From NCBI RefSeq assembly GCF_019613955.1, contig NZ_CP080443.1, forward strand, positions 1,178,001 to 1,242,000: DNA of 64,000 nucleotides. The letters are read 5' to 3'. Of this stretch, positions 1 to 8,313 are shown piece after piece (positions within the stretch are counted from its first letter, which is position 1; each line of letters begins with the position of its first letter). The DNA comes from Chryseobacterium sp. LJ668. GTDB taxonomy: Bacteria > Bacteroidota > Bacteroidia > Flavobacteriales > Weeksellaceae. Under the pieces are notes generated by a model, which was not told the DNA's origin, ran no database searches, and saw nothing but the letters and a program-made list of their open reading frames with translations. The translations under genes were made by a program, and so were the position numbers.

Positions 1-15
1 TTTAAATTTCAATTT

Positions 16-627
16 ATGGAAAAGTATAACCCACAAGTTGATGAATACATCGAAAAATCTCAGGATTTTGCAAAACCAATTCTGACTTACCTTCGAGAAA
101 CAGTACACGAATTTTGCCCTGATGCGGAAGAGGCAATTAAATGGAAATTCCCCACTTTTTTGTATAAAGGAAAGATTCTATGTTCGATCACAGCTTTCAA
201 ACAGTATTGCAGCATGGGTTTTTGGTTGCATGGAGAAATGATAACGATTAAAAACCTTGAAACCAATGCCGAGAAAAGTAATATGTTCAGTTTAGGAAAA
301 ATAAAATCTCCGGAAGATCTGCCGTCAAAAATTCAGATGAAAAATATGATTCTTGAAGCAATGGAACTGACGGATATGGGGGTGAAAATGAAAAAAGCAG
401 CACCTTCAAAAAAGGAAATCGAAATTCCTGATTATTTTCAAAATGTTTTACACGAAAATAAAAAAGCAGCTGAAGTTTTTGACAAAGCCTCTCCTTCTTT
501 CAGAAAAGAATATACCATGTGGATTACTGATGCCAAAACAGAAACCACCCGAAACAAAAGAATAGAACAGGCTTTGGAATGGATTTCTGAAGGCAAAGGA
601 AGAAACTGGAAGTACGAGAAGAAATAA
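16..627 (+). CDS. YdeI/OmpD-associated family protein (DUF1801 type)
   Basis: The 203-residue product has an N-terminal DUF1801-like domain (about residues 15-115, with the typical 'AEEAIKWKFPTFLYKGK' stretch). A C-terminal YdeI-like segment (about 135-195) contains the 'ARTRNKRIEQALEWI'-type helix, here 'TTRNKRIEQALEWISEGKG'. The family is cytosolic and of unclear biochemical role; E. coli YdeI has been linked to stress and peptide resistance. There is no signal peptide. It ends 9 bp before the convergent polymerase gene and starts at the first ATG, just inside the window. The family call is firm and the function is unknown. Confidence 0.8.
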   Translation: MEKYNPQVDEYIEKSQDFAKPILTYLRETVHEFCPDAEEAIKWKFPTFLYKGKILCSITAFKQYCSMGFWLHGEMITIKNLETNAEKSNMFSLGKIKSPEDLPSKIQMKNMILEAMELTDMGVKMKKAAPSKKEIEIPDYFQNVLHENKKAAEVFDKASPSFRKEYTMWITDAKTETTRNKRIEQALEWISEGKGRNWKYEKK

Positions 628-636
628 TTGACTAAT

Positions 637-3600
637 TTATTTAAACTTCTGCCGCGGCAAATTGATTTCCTGTGCCTGCGGATATGGCTTTCTCGAAGTC
701 ATACTTACATCTTCCCTGATCTGCTTGTGAATGTCATATTGTTTTTCTTTATCATAAGCATATCTTGGGTCAGGGATCATCGGCATTTTGGCCATCTTAT
801 GAATAGTAATGGTTGGGAAGTGATAATCGACCTCCACAGTTCCCAGCAGTAAATAACATCCTCCACCCTGAAAGTCATACTGCTTCAGATTATCCGGAAA
901 ATGTGCCGTATCAAAATATTCACCGTTCACATCGATCCACGTTCCGAAAAACATGGCTCCTTTCTTGGTGGGAACATGTTTTCTTGAAATAAGATAGGCT
1001 AACATTTTTACCGGTCTTTTATGAAATTTCAATAAATCTTTCACGAAGACTGAACCTCTGTATTTTGTTTCCAGCAGATCAAAAGGTGTGGAGGAAACAG
1101 GAAACCCAATAATTTCTATTTCATCAAAAGCGTCTTCAAAGTTTTCTCTTTTTAATTGTGGGAGCTGATATTCCTGCATGGGCTCTTCAATCAGCATCAA
1201 ACCTCTGTGTTCAGGTCTGAAATTTACAAGCAGCAACCGTGCTTCTACAAGAAGTTCGTTTTTCGGCTTGCCTGTAAACCTAAACGCCCCGATAAAAATA
1301 AGGATCTGCACCGTTTCAATACCGATAGGAATACGCCTAATGAAATCTTCCAGCGATCTATAATTGCCTTTTTTTTCTCGCTCTTCAGAAATTATTTGGG
1401 CAATTTTGGTTTCCAGTGACTGCAAAAGCATAAAACCTAAATAAATTTCTTTCCCTTTTAAAATCGTCTGAAGCTCGGATGTATTTACACAAGGATTCTG
1501 AATAATGGCACCGGACATTCTGGCTTCGTGGATATAAACTTCAGTGCGATAAAACCCACCCTGATTATTGATCACCGACACCATAAATTCTAACGGATAA
1601 TACACTTTTAAGTACAAACTCTGATAACTTTCTACGGCATAAGAAGCCGAATGTGCTTTGCAAAAGGAATATCCCGCAAAAGACTCAATCTGCCTGAAAG
1701 CTTCTGTGGTCATCTGATCAGAATGTCCTTGTTTTTTGCAAGATTCAAAAAAATTGGCTTTCACTTCATTAAGCTTTTGAATGGATCTTTCCTTTCCGCT
1801 CATTGCACGTCTAAGAATATCACCGTCGGCATGGGTAAGTCCGCCAAAATATTGTGCGATCTTGATGACATCTTCCTGATAAACCATGATTCCATAAGTT
1901 TCCTTTAAGTTTTTTTCAAAAACAGGATGAAAATATTCAAACTGATTAGGATGATTGTGACGGAAAATATATTCACGCATCATTCCGCTTTGAGCAACAC
2001 CGGGTCTGATAATTGAAGAAGCGGCAACCAAAATTCTGTAATTATCACACTTAAGTCTTCTCAACAAACCACGCATTGCCGGAGATTCTATGTAAAAACA
2101 GCCGATGGTTTTTCCTATGGCTAAATATTCATTACAAATCTTTTCATCTTTTGAGATTGAGGTATCCCGAATATCAACTTCAATGCCTCTATTTTTTTTA
2201 ATGAGTTCTACGGTATCATTGATGGTTCCCAATCCTCGCTGAGAAAGAATGTCAAACTTTTCGAGTCCTATATCTTCAGCAATATTCATATCAAACTGAG
2301 CAATAGGGAAGCCTTTCGGCGGCATTTCGAGAGTGGTATAGGTGGTAATCGGTTCTTCAGAAATCAAAATTCCGCAAGCATGCATACTTCGCTGATTGGG
2401 AAATTTTTCTAAGAGTTTGCCATATTCATAAACCTGCTTTACAATTTTATCCGAATGATGGTTTTCAACTGATTTTGTGGCTAAAATATCCAATTCTTCT
2501 TTTGGAAGTCCAAAAGCTTTACCCACTTCCCGAAATATCGACCGGTATTTGAATTCTACGTTGGTTCCGCAAAAAGCGACGTGATCTTTCCCGTATTTAT
2601 TGAAAACATATTCGAGGATTGCATCTCTGTTTTGCCAGCTCCAGTCGATATCAAAATCAGGCGGCGAAGTCCGGTTAAGATTCAGGAATCGTTCAAAATA
2701 AAGATCCAGTTCTATCGGGCAAATATCTGTGATTCCGATGCAATAGCTGACAATAGAATTGGCACCACTTCCGCGGCCAACATGCATGAAGCCCATTTTA
2801 TTGCTGTGCTGAATAATATCCCAAGTAATTAAAAAATAGGCAGAAAATTTGAGTTCACCAATGACTTTAAGCTCTTTTGCAACTCTTTTCCGGGCAACCT
2901 CATCATCTGCACCATATCGTTTTTCTAATCCGTCATAAGCAAGCTTGGTTAAAAGTTGTATGTCTTCTTCCTGAGATCCCAGATAATATTTTTTATTTTT
3001 ATTCTCAGTGCTTTTAGGTTCTTTATATGCAAATTCAAAATTACATTCTGCAAGAATTTTTTTGGTGTTTTCAATGATTTCGGGATAGTGCTCAAATGAT
3101 TTTATTAAACTTATTTCAGATCTTAAATATTCCGATTTACTACAGATGTCCTCTTCGGAAAGCTTAGAAATCAACGTATTTTGTTCAATGGCTCTCAGGA
3201 TCCGATGAAGATTGTATTCTTTTTTTGTACTGAATGTGACCGGCTGCAGAACCACCATTTTATGAATTTTATCTTTAAACTCAGAACGTATCAACAGATT
3301 CAATTCTTCTTCACGAATCCCTATAAACTCGTTTTCTTTTAGTTGTTCAGGAATGTTATTTAAAGGATAAATGACGAAAACTTGATTATAATTCGGTGCC
3401 CTTTCAGAAAGTTCAATTCCGTCACAATTATAGGCTGTAAGAATTTTATTGACCTCTCCTATTCCGCTAAATTCTTTGGCAATGGCGATATAAAGCAGTT
3501 TATTTTCTTTTCTTACTTCAATTCCTGCGATTGGTTTAATTCCACACTTATCGCATTCTTTTTTGAAATCATAAATAGCCGTCACTGTATTGATATCAGT

Positions 3601-3705
3601 CAAAACCAATTCTTTAATTCCCAATTCAGCAGCTTGCCTTACCAGTTCTGTGACTGATAAAGTTCCGTAACGGAGGCTGTGGTAAGAATGACAGTTGAGA
3701 AACAT
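637..3705 (-). CDS. dnaE2: DnaE-type (error-prone, DnaE2/ImuC-like) DNA polymerase III alpha subunit
   Basis: This is a C-family polymerase of 1022 residues. It has an N-terminal PHP domain beginning 'MFLNCHSYHSLRYG'. The palm motif 'PPDFDIDW' carries the catalytic aspartates (about D350, D352), preceded by 'GRGSGANSIVSYCIG'. A helix-hairpin-helix region and a C-terminal OB-like region follow. The frame stays open upstream to 3774, but the ATG at 3705 puts the PHP motif at the usual N-terminus and clears the end of dinB by about 20 bp. Following dinB directly and lying opposite an S24 repressor suggests a damage-inducible translesion polymerase rather than the replicative DnaE. At about 1020 residues it is shorter than replicative DnaE proteins. 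Confidence 0.85.
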   Translation of the reverse strand: MFLNCHSYHSLRYGTLSVTELVRQAAELGIKELVLTDINTVTAIYDFKKECDKCGIKPIAGIEVRKENKLLYIAIAKEFSGIGEVNKILTAYNCDGIELSERAPNYNQVFVIYPLNNIPEQLKENEFIGIREEELNLLIRSEFKDKIHKMVVLQPVTFSTKKEYNLHRILRAIEQNTLISKLSEEDICSKSEYLRSEISLIKSFEHYPEIIENTKKILAECNFEFAYKEPKSTENKNKKYYLGSQEEDIQLLTKLAYDGLEKRYGADDEVARKRVAKELKVIGELKFSAYFLITWDIIQHSNKMGFMHVGRGSGANSIVSYCIGITDICPIELDLYFERFLNLNRTSPPDFDIDWSWQNRDAILEYVFNKYGKDHVAFCGTNVEFKYRSIFREVGKAFGLPKEELDILATKSVENHHSDKIVKQVYEYGKLLEKFPNQRSMHACGILISEEPITTYTTLEMPPKGFPIAQFDMNIAEDIGLEKFDILSQRGLGTINDTVELIKKNRGIEVDIRDTSISKDEKICNEYLAIGKTIGCFYIESPAMRGLLRRLKCDNYRILVAASSIIRPGVAQSGMMREYIFRHNHPNQFEYFHPVFEKNLKETYGIMVYQEDVIKIAQYFGGLTHADGDILRRAMSGKERSIQKLNEVKANFFESCKKQGHSDQMTTEAFRQIESFAGYSFCKAHSASYAVESYQSLYLKVYYPLEFMVSVINNQGGFYRTEVYIHEARMSGAIIQNPCVNTSELQTILKGKEIYLGFMLLQSLETKIAQIISEEREKKGNYRSLEDFIRRIPIGIETVQILIFIGAFRFTGKPKNELLVEARLLLVNFRPEHRGLMLIEEPMQEYQLPQLKRENFEDAFDEIEIIGFPVSSTPFDLLETKYRGSVFVKDLLKFHKRPVKMLAYLISRKHVPTKKGAMFFGTWIDVNGEYFDTAHFPDNLKQYDFQGGGCYLLLGTVEVDYHFPTITIHKMAKMPMIPDPRYAYDKEKQYDIHKQIREDVSMTSRKPYPQAQEINLPRQKFK

Positions 3706-3724
3706 TTCATTAAATTTTAAAAAA

Positions 3725-4873
3725 TTATTTTCCGAAATCAAATCCGGAAGCTCTTCCGACTGCATCTGCACCAAAGCGGTTTTTGATATAATCCATGGTT
3801 TGGTAGAGATTCATCTGCTCTTCGGTATCTTCGAACAGATTCATCTGATGATTTCCGTGTACCAGATCTGTGAAGCGCAAACCTACGAGTCTGAGACGCA
3901 TTCTTCGGGTATATGCTTTGTTAAAAAGCTCTAGTGCAATTCTAGACAGCGTGTGATCGGCGGAAGTGTAAGCCACTTTATGCTGCTTGGTCTCAGTGTC
4001 AAAATTGGCATAGCGTATTTTTATGACTATGGTAGAAGTCAGCCACTTTTCCTGTCGCAACTGATAAGCCAGCTTTTCTGCCATCCCGGAAATCAGCCTT
4101 TTTAGTTCCGGCAGATCCATGGTATCGGTGCTAAAGGTTTTTTCCGTAGAAATAGATTTTCTTTCAGAATAAGGAACAACAAGACTTTCATCAATTCCGT
4201 TGGCTTTTTTCCATAATTCTTTTCCATTGACGCCAATCATTTGTTGCAAAACGAGAACAGGAACTTCTGATAAAGTTTGAATGGTTCTGATCCCGATTCT
4301 TGATAAAAGCTGAAACGTTTTGTCCCCCACCATGGGAATTTTTTTTACCGACAGTGGATTCAGAAAAGGTTGAATTTCTTTTTCCATAAGTTGTAGCTTT
4401 CCATCAGGCTTCGATTCGCCGGTTCCTATTTTTGAAACGGTTTTATTGTTTGACAATGCAAAACTTATCGGCAGCCCCGTTTCTTTGGTCACAGCAGCAG
4501 AAATTTCCTTTGTCCATTGATAACATCCAAAGAATTTATCCATTCCTGAAAGATCAAGGTAAAACTCATCAATACTTGCTTTTTCTACCACAGGCACTCT
4601 TTCCTGGATCACTTCCGTTACCTGATGTGATAATTTGGAGTACAGCTCATGATCGCCTTTTATCACTTTCGCATCCGGACAAAGTCTGAGCGCCATTCTG
4701 ATCGGCATTGCAGAACGGACGCCAAATTTTCGCGCTTCATAGGAGCATGAGGCCACAACTCCGCGGTCTCCACCTCCGATAATAAGAGGGATGCCTTTGA
4801 GCTTTTCATTTCCTAATCTTTCACAGGAAACAAAGAAGGTATCCAAATCCATATGAACAATTGCACGTTTCAT
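3725..4873 (-). CDS. dinB: Y-family DNA polymerase (Pol IV/DinB type)
   Basis: The 382-residue translesion polymerase begins 'MKRAIVHMDLDTFFVSCERL', with metal-binding aspartates D9 and D11. The second catalytic motif is 'KASIDEFYLDLSGM'. Palm, finger, thumb and little-finger regions are all present at normal length. The gene is followed within about 20 bp by the DnaE-type polymerase, probably as one transcript. It is divergent from the S24 repressor at 4935. On the minus strand a -7-like box TAATTTTG (4885-4878) lies only 4 bp upstream of the ATG, giving a very short leader. The imperfect dyad at 4886-4900 abuts this box, so repression by the S24 protein is likely. Confidence 0.9.
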   Translation of the reverse strand: MKRAIVHMDLDTFFVSCERLGNEKLKGIPLIIGGGDRGVVASCSYEARKFGVRSAMPIRMALRLCPDAKVIKGDHELYSKLSHQVTEVIQERVPVVEKASIDEFYLDLSGMDKFFGCYQWTKEISAAVTKETGLPISFALSNNKTVSKIGTGESKPDGKLQLMEKEIQPFLNPLSVKKIPMVGDKTFQLLSRIGIRTIQTLSEVPVLVLQQMIGVNGKELWKKANGIDESLVVPYSERKSISTEKTFSTDTMDLPELKRLISGMAEKLAYQLRQEKWLTSTIVIKIRYANFDTETKQHKVAYTSADHTLSRIALELFNKAYTRRMRLRLVGLRFTDLVHGNHQMNLFEDTEEQMNLYQTMDYIKNRFGADAVGRASGFDFGK

Positions 4874-4885
4874 TTTACAAAATTA

Positions 4886-4900
4886 GATTCATTTTGTATC
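4886..4900. promoter_or_regulatory. Imperfect 15-bp dyad, second operator candidate (dinB side)
   Basis: GATTCATTTTGTATC matches the perfect dyad at 4919-4933 in its right arm (TTGTATC) and in 5 of 7 positions in its left arm. The centres are 33 bp apart, about three helical turns. It abuts the minus-strand -7-like box of dinB. That it is an operator is inferred. Confidence 0.6.
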
Positions 4901-4908
4901 ATTTTTAT

Positions 4909-4916
4909 TATATTTG
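4909..4916 (+). promoter_or_regulatory. -7 box TATATTTG of the S24 repressor gene
   Basis: The site fits the Bacteroidota -7 consensus TAnnTTTG, 18 bp before the chosen ATG (4935). No convincing -33 TTTG was found at 19-21 bp upstream. The perfect dyad at 4919-4933 lies directly downstream, over the likely transcription start. Confidence 0.6.
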
Positions 4917-4918
4917 CA

Positions 4919-4933
4919 GATACAATTTGTATC
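4919..4933. promoter_or_regulatory. Perfect 15-bp dyad operator candidate
   Basis: GATACAATTTGTATC has perfect 7-bp arms around one central base. It lies between the -7 box and the start codon of the S24 repressor, where bound repressor would block initiation. Autoregulation by the adjacent HTH protein is inferred. Confidence 0.75.
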
Positions 4934-4934
4934 A

Positions 4935-5708
4935 ATGTCAGTTTTTTCAGATAACATCAGGTTTTTAAGGAGCAAAAAAAACTTATCCCAACAGAGCTTT
5001 GCAGAAAGTATCGGGATGAGCAGAGTACGCTATTCTAAATATGAAGATGGCCGCTCGGAGCCGCCTTATGAAATTTTAATCAGCATCTCTAAATTTTTTA
5101 ATGTCAGTATTGATCTGCTTCTTACTTTAGATATCAGAAAGTATCCATTGGATGAAATGCTAAAGCTTTCAGACAACAGAATCCTATTGCCCATCATTGT
5201 TGATCAATCAGGAAACAACAGCATTGAAATTATTCCGCAGAAGGCAACCATGGGATATTTATCAGGATACAGCGATCCGGAATATATTGAAAATCTACAG
5301 CGAATCTCATTGCCGTTTCTGACCAATGGGAAGTACAGGGCATTCCCGGCACATGGAGATTCTATGCCGCCATTCAAAGACGGATCTTACATTATTGGAA
5401 AATATGTTGAGAATATAGAAGAGCTGAAACCCAACAAAAGCTATATTTTTATTACACTTGATAACGGTATCACTTATAAAAGGTTTAAATCAAGAAAAGA
5501 AAATTCAATCACAGTAAACGCAGACAATGAATTTTATGACCCCTATGATATTGATCTTCATAATATTGTTGAAATCTGGCAGTATGCATCGGGTATTTTT
5601 CCTGAAGAATTTGGGGCTGATCATCCTCAACATTATACTGTGCAAGATCTTTTTTTAGAATTGAGAAAAGACATTAAAGAGCTGAACCATAAAATTTCGG
5701 GAATCTGA
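4935..5708 (+). CDS. XRE-family HTH/peptidase S24 (LexA-like) repressor
   Basis: The 257-residue protein has an N-terminal Cro/XRE helix-turn-helix (about residues 5-65, 'IRFLRSKKNLSQQSFAESIGM'). Its C-terminal S24 self-cleavage domain carries the Ser nucleophile in 'HGDSMPPF' and the Lys base in 'TYKRFK'. The frame opens upstream at a TTG within the -7 box, so the ATG at 4935 is the start. The expected cleavage site is Met-Gly ('KATMGYLSGYSDPEYI'), where related proteins as I recall them carry Ala-Gly. It probably represses itself and the divergent dinB-dnaE pair until DNA damage triggers self-cleavage. Confidence 0.85.
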   Translation: MSVFSDNIRFLRSKKNLSQQSFAESIGMSRVRYSKYEDGRSEPPYEILISISKFFNVSIDLLLTLDIRKYPLDEMLKLSDNRILLPIIVDQSGNNSIEIIPQKATMGYLSGYSDPEYIENLQRISLPFLTNGKYRAFPAHGDSMPPFKDGSYIIGKYVENIEELKPNKSYIFITLDNGITYKRFKSRKENSITVNADNEFYDPYDIDLHNIVEIWQYASGIFPEEFGADHPQHYTVQDLFLELRKDIKELNHKISGI

Positions 5709-5920
5709 TCTGAATTTCTATTAAACTAAATATTGATTTAATTTTTTCACAGCTTTCTTCTTAACCTAACATTTAGGTTAATCTTATTGATGCTCAATTA
5801 AATCATTTCTTTGCTTTCAAATTATTGAATTAATATATCCAGCATTAAATTTCTATTCCACTTACATCCAGACAATTACGATTAAAAACTTAATATTCAA
5901 ACAATTAAACAACTCAAATA

Positions 5921-5954
5921 CGTCGAGTTTTGTCGCTATCCCCAATTATATTTG
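5921..5954 (+). promoter_or_regulatory. Island composite promoter 1 (dyad + 11 nt + -7 box), M15 gene
   Basis: The dyad-like site CGTCGAGTTTTGTCG (5921-5935) is followed by 11 nt and TATATTTG (5947-5954). The dyad has 3 of 5 arm positions paired and is the weakest of the six copies. The M15 ATG is at 5985. The same spacing recurs upstream of five other island genes. Confidence 0.8.
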
Positions 5955-5984
5955 TTTTTTGAAACCAAAATAAAATCTATAATT

Positions 5985-6485
5985 ATGGACAAAATAACCT
6001 TACAAAGAATTGAAAAACTACATCCTCTGGTAAGAGAAGAGATAAAGCAAATCATTAACGAATGTGACCTGGCTCTCACAGGGAAAGCAAAAGTAAGAAT
6101 CACACAAGGATTGAGGAGTTTTGAAGAACAGGAAAAATTGTACGCTATCGGAAGAATTACACGCGGAAAAAAGGTAACCAACGCAAAAGCGGGCCAAAGC
6201 ATTCACAATTATGGTCTTGCTGTTGACATCTGCATGATGATCGACGGAAAAACAGCGAGCTGGGATACGGTAAAAGACTGGGACAATGATAAAGTTGCAG
6301 ATTGGTACGAATGTGTAAAAATTTTCGCAAAACACGGTTGGGATTGGGGTGGAAACTGGAAGACGTTCAAAGACCTTCCGCATTTTGAAAAGAAGAATTT
6401 TCCAACGAAAAAAGGACTGGTGAATACAAGCTGGAGAGTGCTTTCTAAGCTGAAAAAGGATGAGGATGGATATGTTATTTTTTAA
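5985..6485 (+). CDS. M15-family endopeptidase, endolysin-like
   Basis: This 166-residue protein resembles VanY/phage L-alanyl-D-glutamate peptidases, which cut peptide stems of peptidoglycan. The zinc and catalytic residues are visible: H74 and D81 in 'SIHNYGLAVDI', and H133 in 'DLPHFE' after a 'HGWDWGG' turn. The frame opens earlier, but the ATG at 5985 lies just after the promoter and gives the normal N-terminus. It has no signal peptide, unlike the housekeeping wall hydrolases in this window. Cytosolic storage followed by release, or delivery by a partner, would fit. It is transcribed alone from an island promoter. A lytic role in the island is inferred. Confidence 0.85.
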   Translation: MDKITLQRIEKLHPLVREEIKQIINECDLALTGKAKVRITQGLRSFEEQEKLYAIGRITRGKKVTNAKAGQSIHNYGLAVDICMMIDGKTASWDTVKDWDNDKVADWYECVKIFAKHGWDWGGNWKTFKDLPHFEKKNFPTKKGLVNTSWRVLSKLKKDEDGYVIF

Positions 6486-6511
6486 ATATTATGTTAAATT
6501 AAAATATAATA

Positions 6512-6545
6512 CGTCAACTTCTGTCGCTTCCCATTTCTACATTTG
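6512..6545 (+). promoter_or_regulatory. Island composite promoter 2, patatin gene
   Basis: CGTCAACTTCTGTCG (6512-6526; 4 of 5 arm positions paired) is followed by 11 nt and TACATTTG (6538-6545). The patatin ATG is at 6570, leaving a leader of about 20 nt. Confidence 0.85.
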
Positions 6546-6569
6546 TTTTACCAAATAACAGTAGAAAAA

Positions 6570-7607
6570 ATGAAGAAGACAACCATTTTATCATTAGACG
6601 GTGGCGGAATAAGAGGCATTATTACCTGTATTATTCTTCGCTACATAGAAGAGCAGCTTCAGATTCTTGATAATCCCAAAGCAAAACTGGGAGACTATTT
6701 TGATCTGGTTGCAGGAAGCAGCACGGGAGCATTAATTGCTTCAATCATACTTTGTCCGGATGAAAACCGGAAAGCAAAATATTCAATACAGAAAGGATTA
6801 GAACTTTACGCTGAAAAAGGCGGCGATATATTTCAGGTATCTTTTTGGGAGAAACTGGTCAACCCATTCGGATTATTAAATGAAAAAATTTCTCAGGAAG
6901 CACTTCAGAAAAACCTGAATGACTTTTTTGGTCATCTCGAATTAAAAGAACTGATAAAACCCTGTTTGATTACAAGTTACGACATCGAAAACAGAAGAGC
7001 AAAACTGTTTAATTCCTGGAAGGCAAACCTTAGCACCGATAATTTTTATGTGAAAGATGTTTGCAGAGCGACTTCGGCAGCTCCTACTTATTTCAGCCCG
7101 GTGCAGATAAAATCTAAATACGGACAGATTTTCAGTCTGATCGACGGTGGAATGTATGCCAATAACCCTGCATTATGTGCTTATGCCGAAGCAAGAAAAA
7201 TTCCGTTTGCGGAAGTGCTCAAAAATCATCAGAAAGCCAATCACCCGACTGTAAATGACATGATCATGGTGTCGATAGGAACAGGAATTGAATCGAAAAG
7301 TTATTCTTTCAAAAAAATGGAAAAAGCCGGAAAACTGGGCTGGGTAACTCCGATCATTGATATTTTGATGTCTGCAAATGCGGAAACTGTTGATTACCAG
7401 CTTTGCCAGATGTTTCAGACGTTAGGCTTGAGAAATCAGAAAAATTATTACCGCATCAATCCTTCATTGAAAAATGCTTCACCGGCAATGGACAATGTAA
7501 GAAGATCGAATATCGAAAACCTTATTCAGGCGGGGCTGAGTTATATTGATGATAACAGGGAAACTTTGAATCAAATCGTCCAAAAGCTCATTAAGAATAA
7601 AATATAA
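6570..7607 (+). CDS. Patatin-like phospholipase
   Basis: The 345-residue lipid acyl hydrolase has a complete catalytic set. The oxyanion loop is 'DGGGIRG' (residues 10-16), the nucleophile is Ser51 in GSSTG (49-53), and the dyad Asp is D192 in 'IDGGMYANNP'. No signal peptide is seen. The frame opens at a TTG inside the -7 box, so the ATG at 6570 is the start. Patatins of this type serve as membrane-degrading effectors (CapV in CBASS, for example), but there is no cyclase gene nearby. Co-regulation with an endopeptidase and a toxin suggests membrane attack during release or in target cells (inferred). Confidence 0.9.
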   Translation: MKKTTILSLDGGGIRGIITCIILRYIEEQLQILDNPKAKLGDYFDLVAGSSTGALIASIILCPDENRKAKYSIQKGLELYAEKGGDIFQVSFWEKLVNPFGLLNEKISQEALQKNLNDFFGHLELKELIKPCLITSYDIENRRAKLFNSWKANLSTDNFYVKDVCRATSAAPTYFSPVQIKSKYGQIFSLIDGGMYANNPALCAYAEARKIPFAEVLKNHQKANHPTVNDMIMVSIGTGIESKSYSFKKMEKAGKLGWVTPIIDILMSANAETVDYQLCQMFQTLGLRNQKNYYRINPSLKNASPAMDNVRRSNIENLIQAGLSYIDDNRETLNQIVQKLIKNKI

Positions 7608-7689
7608 GCTAATTTGCTTATAAATAGACAAAATAAGGTTATTAGCTTATATTTTAAATTTCATAATTATTTCGAAAAATATTTTTACA

Positions 7690-7723
7690 CGTCAAGTTTT
7701 GACGCTTCCCTCTACTACTTTTG
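7690..7723 (+). promoter_or_regulatory. Island composite promoter 3, 59-aa gene
   Basis: CGTCAAGTTTTGACG (7690-7704) is a perfect 5-bp-arm dyad whose right arm is TGACG rather than TGTCG, so the change keeps the symmetry. It is followed by 11 nt and TACTTTTG (7716-7723). A leader of about 120 nt leads to the ATG at 7849. Confidence 0.85.
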
Positions 7724-7848
7724 GAATATAAAAAAAGACACAAAAAACAATCATTTAACATTTAAAAGTTCTTTAGAAATCAGAATTATAAAAATGCCGG
7801 ACAGCCAGAAATATCTCAAATTTTATCAATTTTTTTAAACACACAAAC

Positions 7849-8028
7849 ATGGAAGTACCTAATCACAACACAGACACCATCATCGATAGCGACATCTACA
7901 CCATCAGCTGGAGCGATATTGAAAACACCGAACCAGACTATGAGAATTATCTTACCGACATTGAAAATTTCTTCAGAGAAGATTCTGAAAATGATTTGAC
8001 AGAGGAAGAATTTATGAAATATAATTAA
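7849..8028 (+). CDS. Small acidic protein, 59 aa, unknown
   Basis: The open frame starts at an ATG after a dedicated island promoter and leader. It encodes a highly acidic 59-residue peptide ('SWSDIENTEPDYENYLTDIENFFRED' style, ending 'EEEFMKYN'). It has no signal peptide, membrane segment or cysteine. The stop is 4 bp before the next composite promoter, so it has its own transcription unit. Possible roles are chaperone or adaptor, anti-activator, or a load/dock peptide; none can be decided from sequence. Acidic N-termini also open the fibre protein and the toxin. Confidence 0.65.
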   Translation: MEVPNHNTDTIIDSDIYTISWSDIENTEPDYENYLTDIENFFREDSENDLTEEEFMKYN

Positions 8029-8032
8029 TACA

Positions 8033-8066
8033 CGTCAAGTTCTGGCGCTTCTCAATACTACTTTTG
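8033..8066 (+). promoter_or_regulatory. Island composite promoter 4, fibre gene
   Basis: CGTCAAGTTCTGGCG (8033-8047; 4 of 5 arm positions paired) is followed by 11 nt and TACTTTTG (8059-8066). The leader to the ATG at 8314 is about 240 nt. Confidence 0.85.
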
Positions 8067-8203
8067 AAGTATATCTAAAAACACGAAAACAAACCATAAA
8101 ATTTTAGCAACATCTTAAAATTTATCATTCAAAAGTGATGAACAGCCAGAAATATGTCTAATCAAAAAACACTTTAAAAATGACATTTGCCACAAAATAA
8201 TAA

Positions 8204-8297
8204 GGTGGAAATCTTTGCCTGAAACCACCCTAAAAAATTAAGGCAAAACGTGAAGTAAATCTAATAAAAAGAGACTTCAAAATTTAATCTTAAAACC
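8204..8297 (+). promoter_or_regulatory. Predicted H-type pseudoknot plus leader motif, fibre mRNA
   Basis: Stem 1 is GGTGG (8204-8208) with CCACC (8225-8229). Stem 2 is TTTGCCT (8214-8220) with AGGCAAA (8241-8247). The two interleave as an H-type pseudoknot with an A-rich third loop. Twelve nt later begins TCTAATAAAAAGA (8260-8272), then a run ending CTTAAAACC (8289-8297), just before the ATG at 8314. The same layout, with different stem sequences, precedes the gene at 12035. A regulatory role is inferred. Confidence 0.6.
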
Positions 8298-8313
8298 TTA
8301 ATATAATAATATA

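Larger units (their letters stand above)
7690..8155 (+). repeat. Duplicated promoter-leader segment (7690-7814 and 8033-8155)
   Basis: Two segments of about 125 nt start at the composite promoter and end at the identical 14-mer ACAGCCAGAAATAT (7801-7814 and 8142-8155). The gap from dyad to 14-mer is 111 nt in one and 109 nt in the other. They flank the 59-aa gene, which suggests a local duplication that gave the fibre gene its promoter. Confidence 0.6.

Noticed and set aside
637..3774. Start of the DnaE-type polymerase at 3774
   Set aside because: That start would overlap dinB by about 50 bp and add 23 residues before the PHP motif; the ATG at 3705 fits the family and the spacing.
6570..7607. 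CBASS defence system, because the patatin resembles CapV
   Set aside because: No cyclic-nucleotide synthase, Cap2/Cap3 or other CBASS gene is nearby. The regulatory link is to fibre and toxin genes instead.
7614..7838. 74-aa open frame
   Set aside because: It runs straight through the composite promoter and leader of the 59-aa gene and has no domain or signal; treated as chance.
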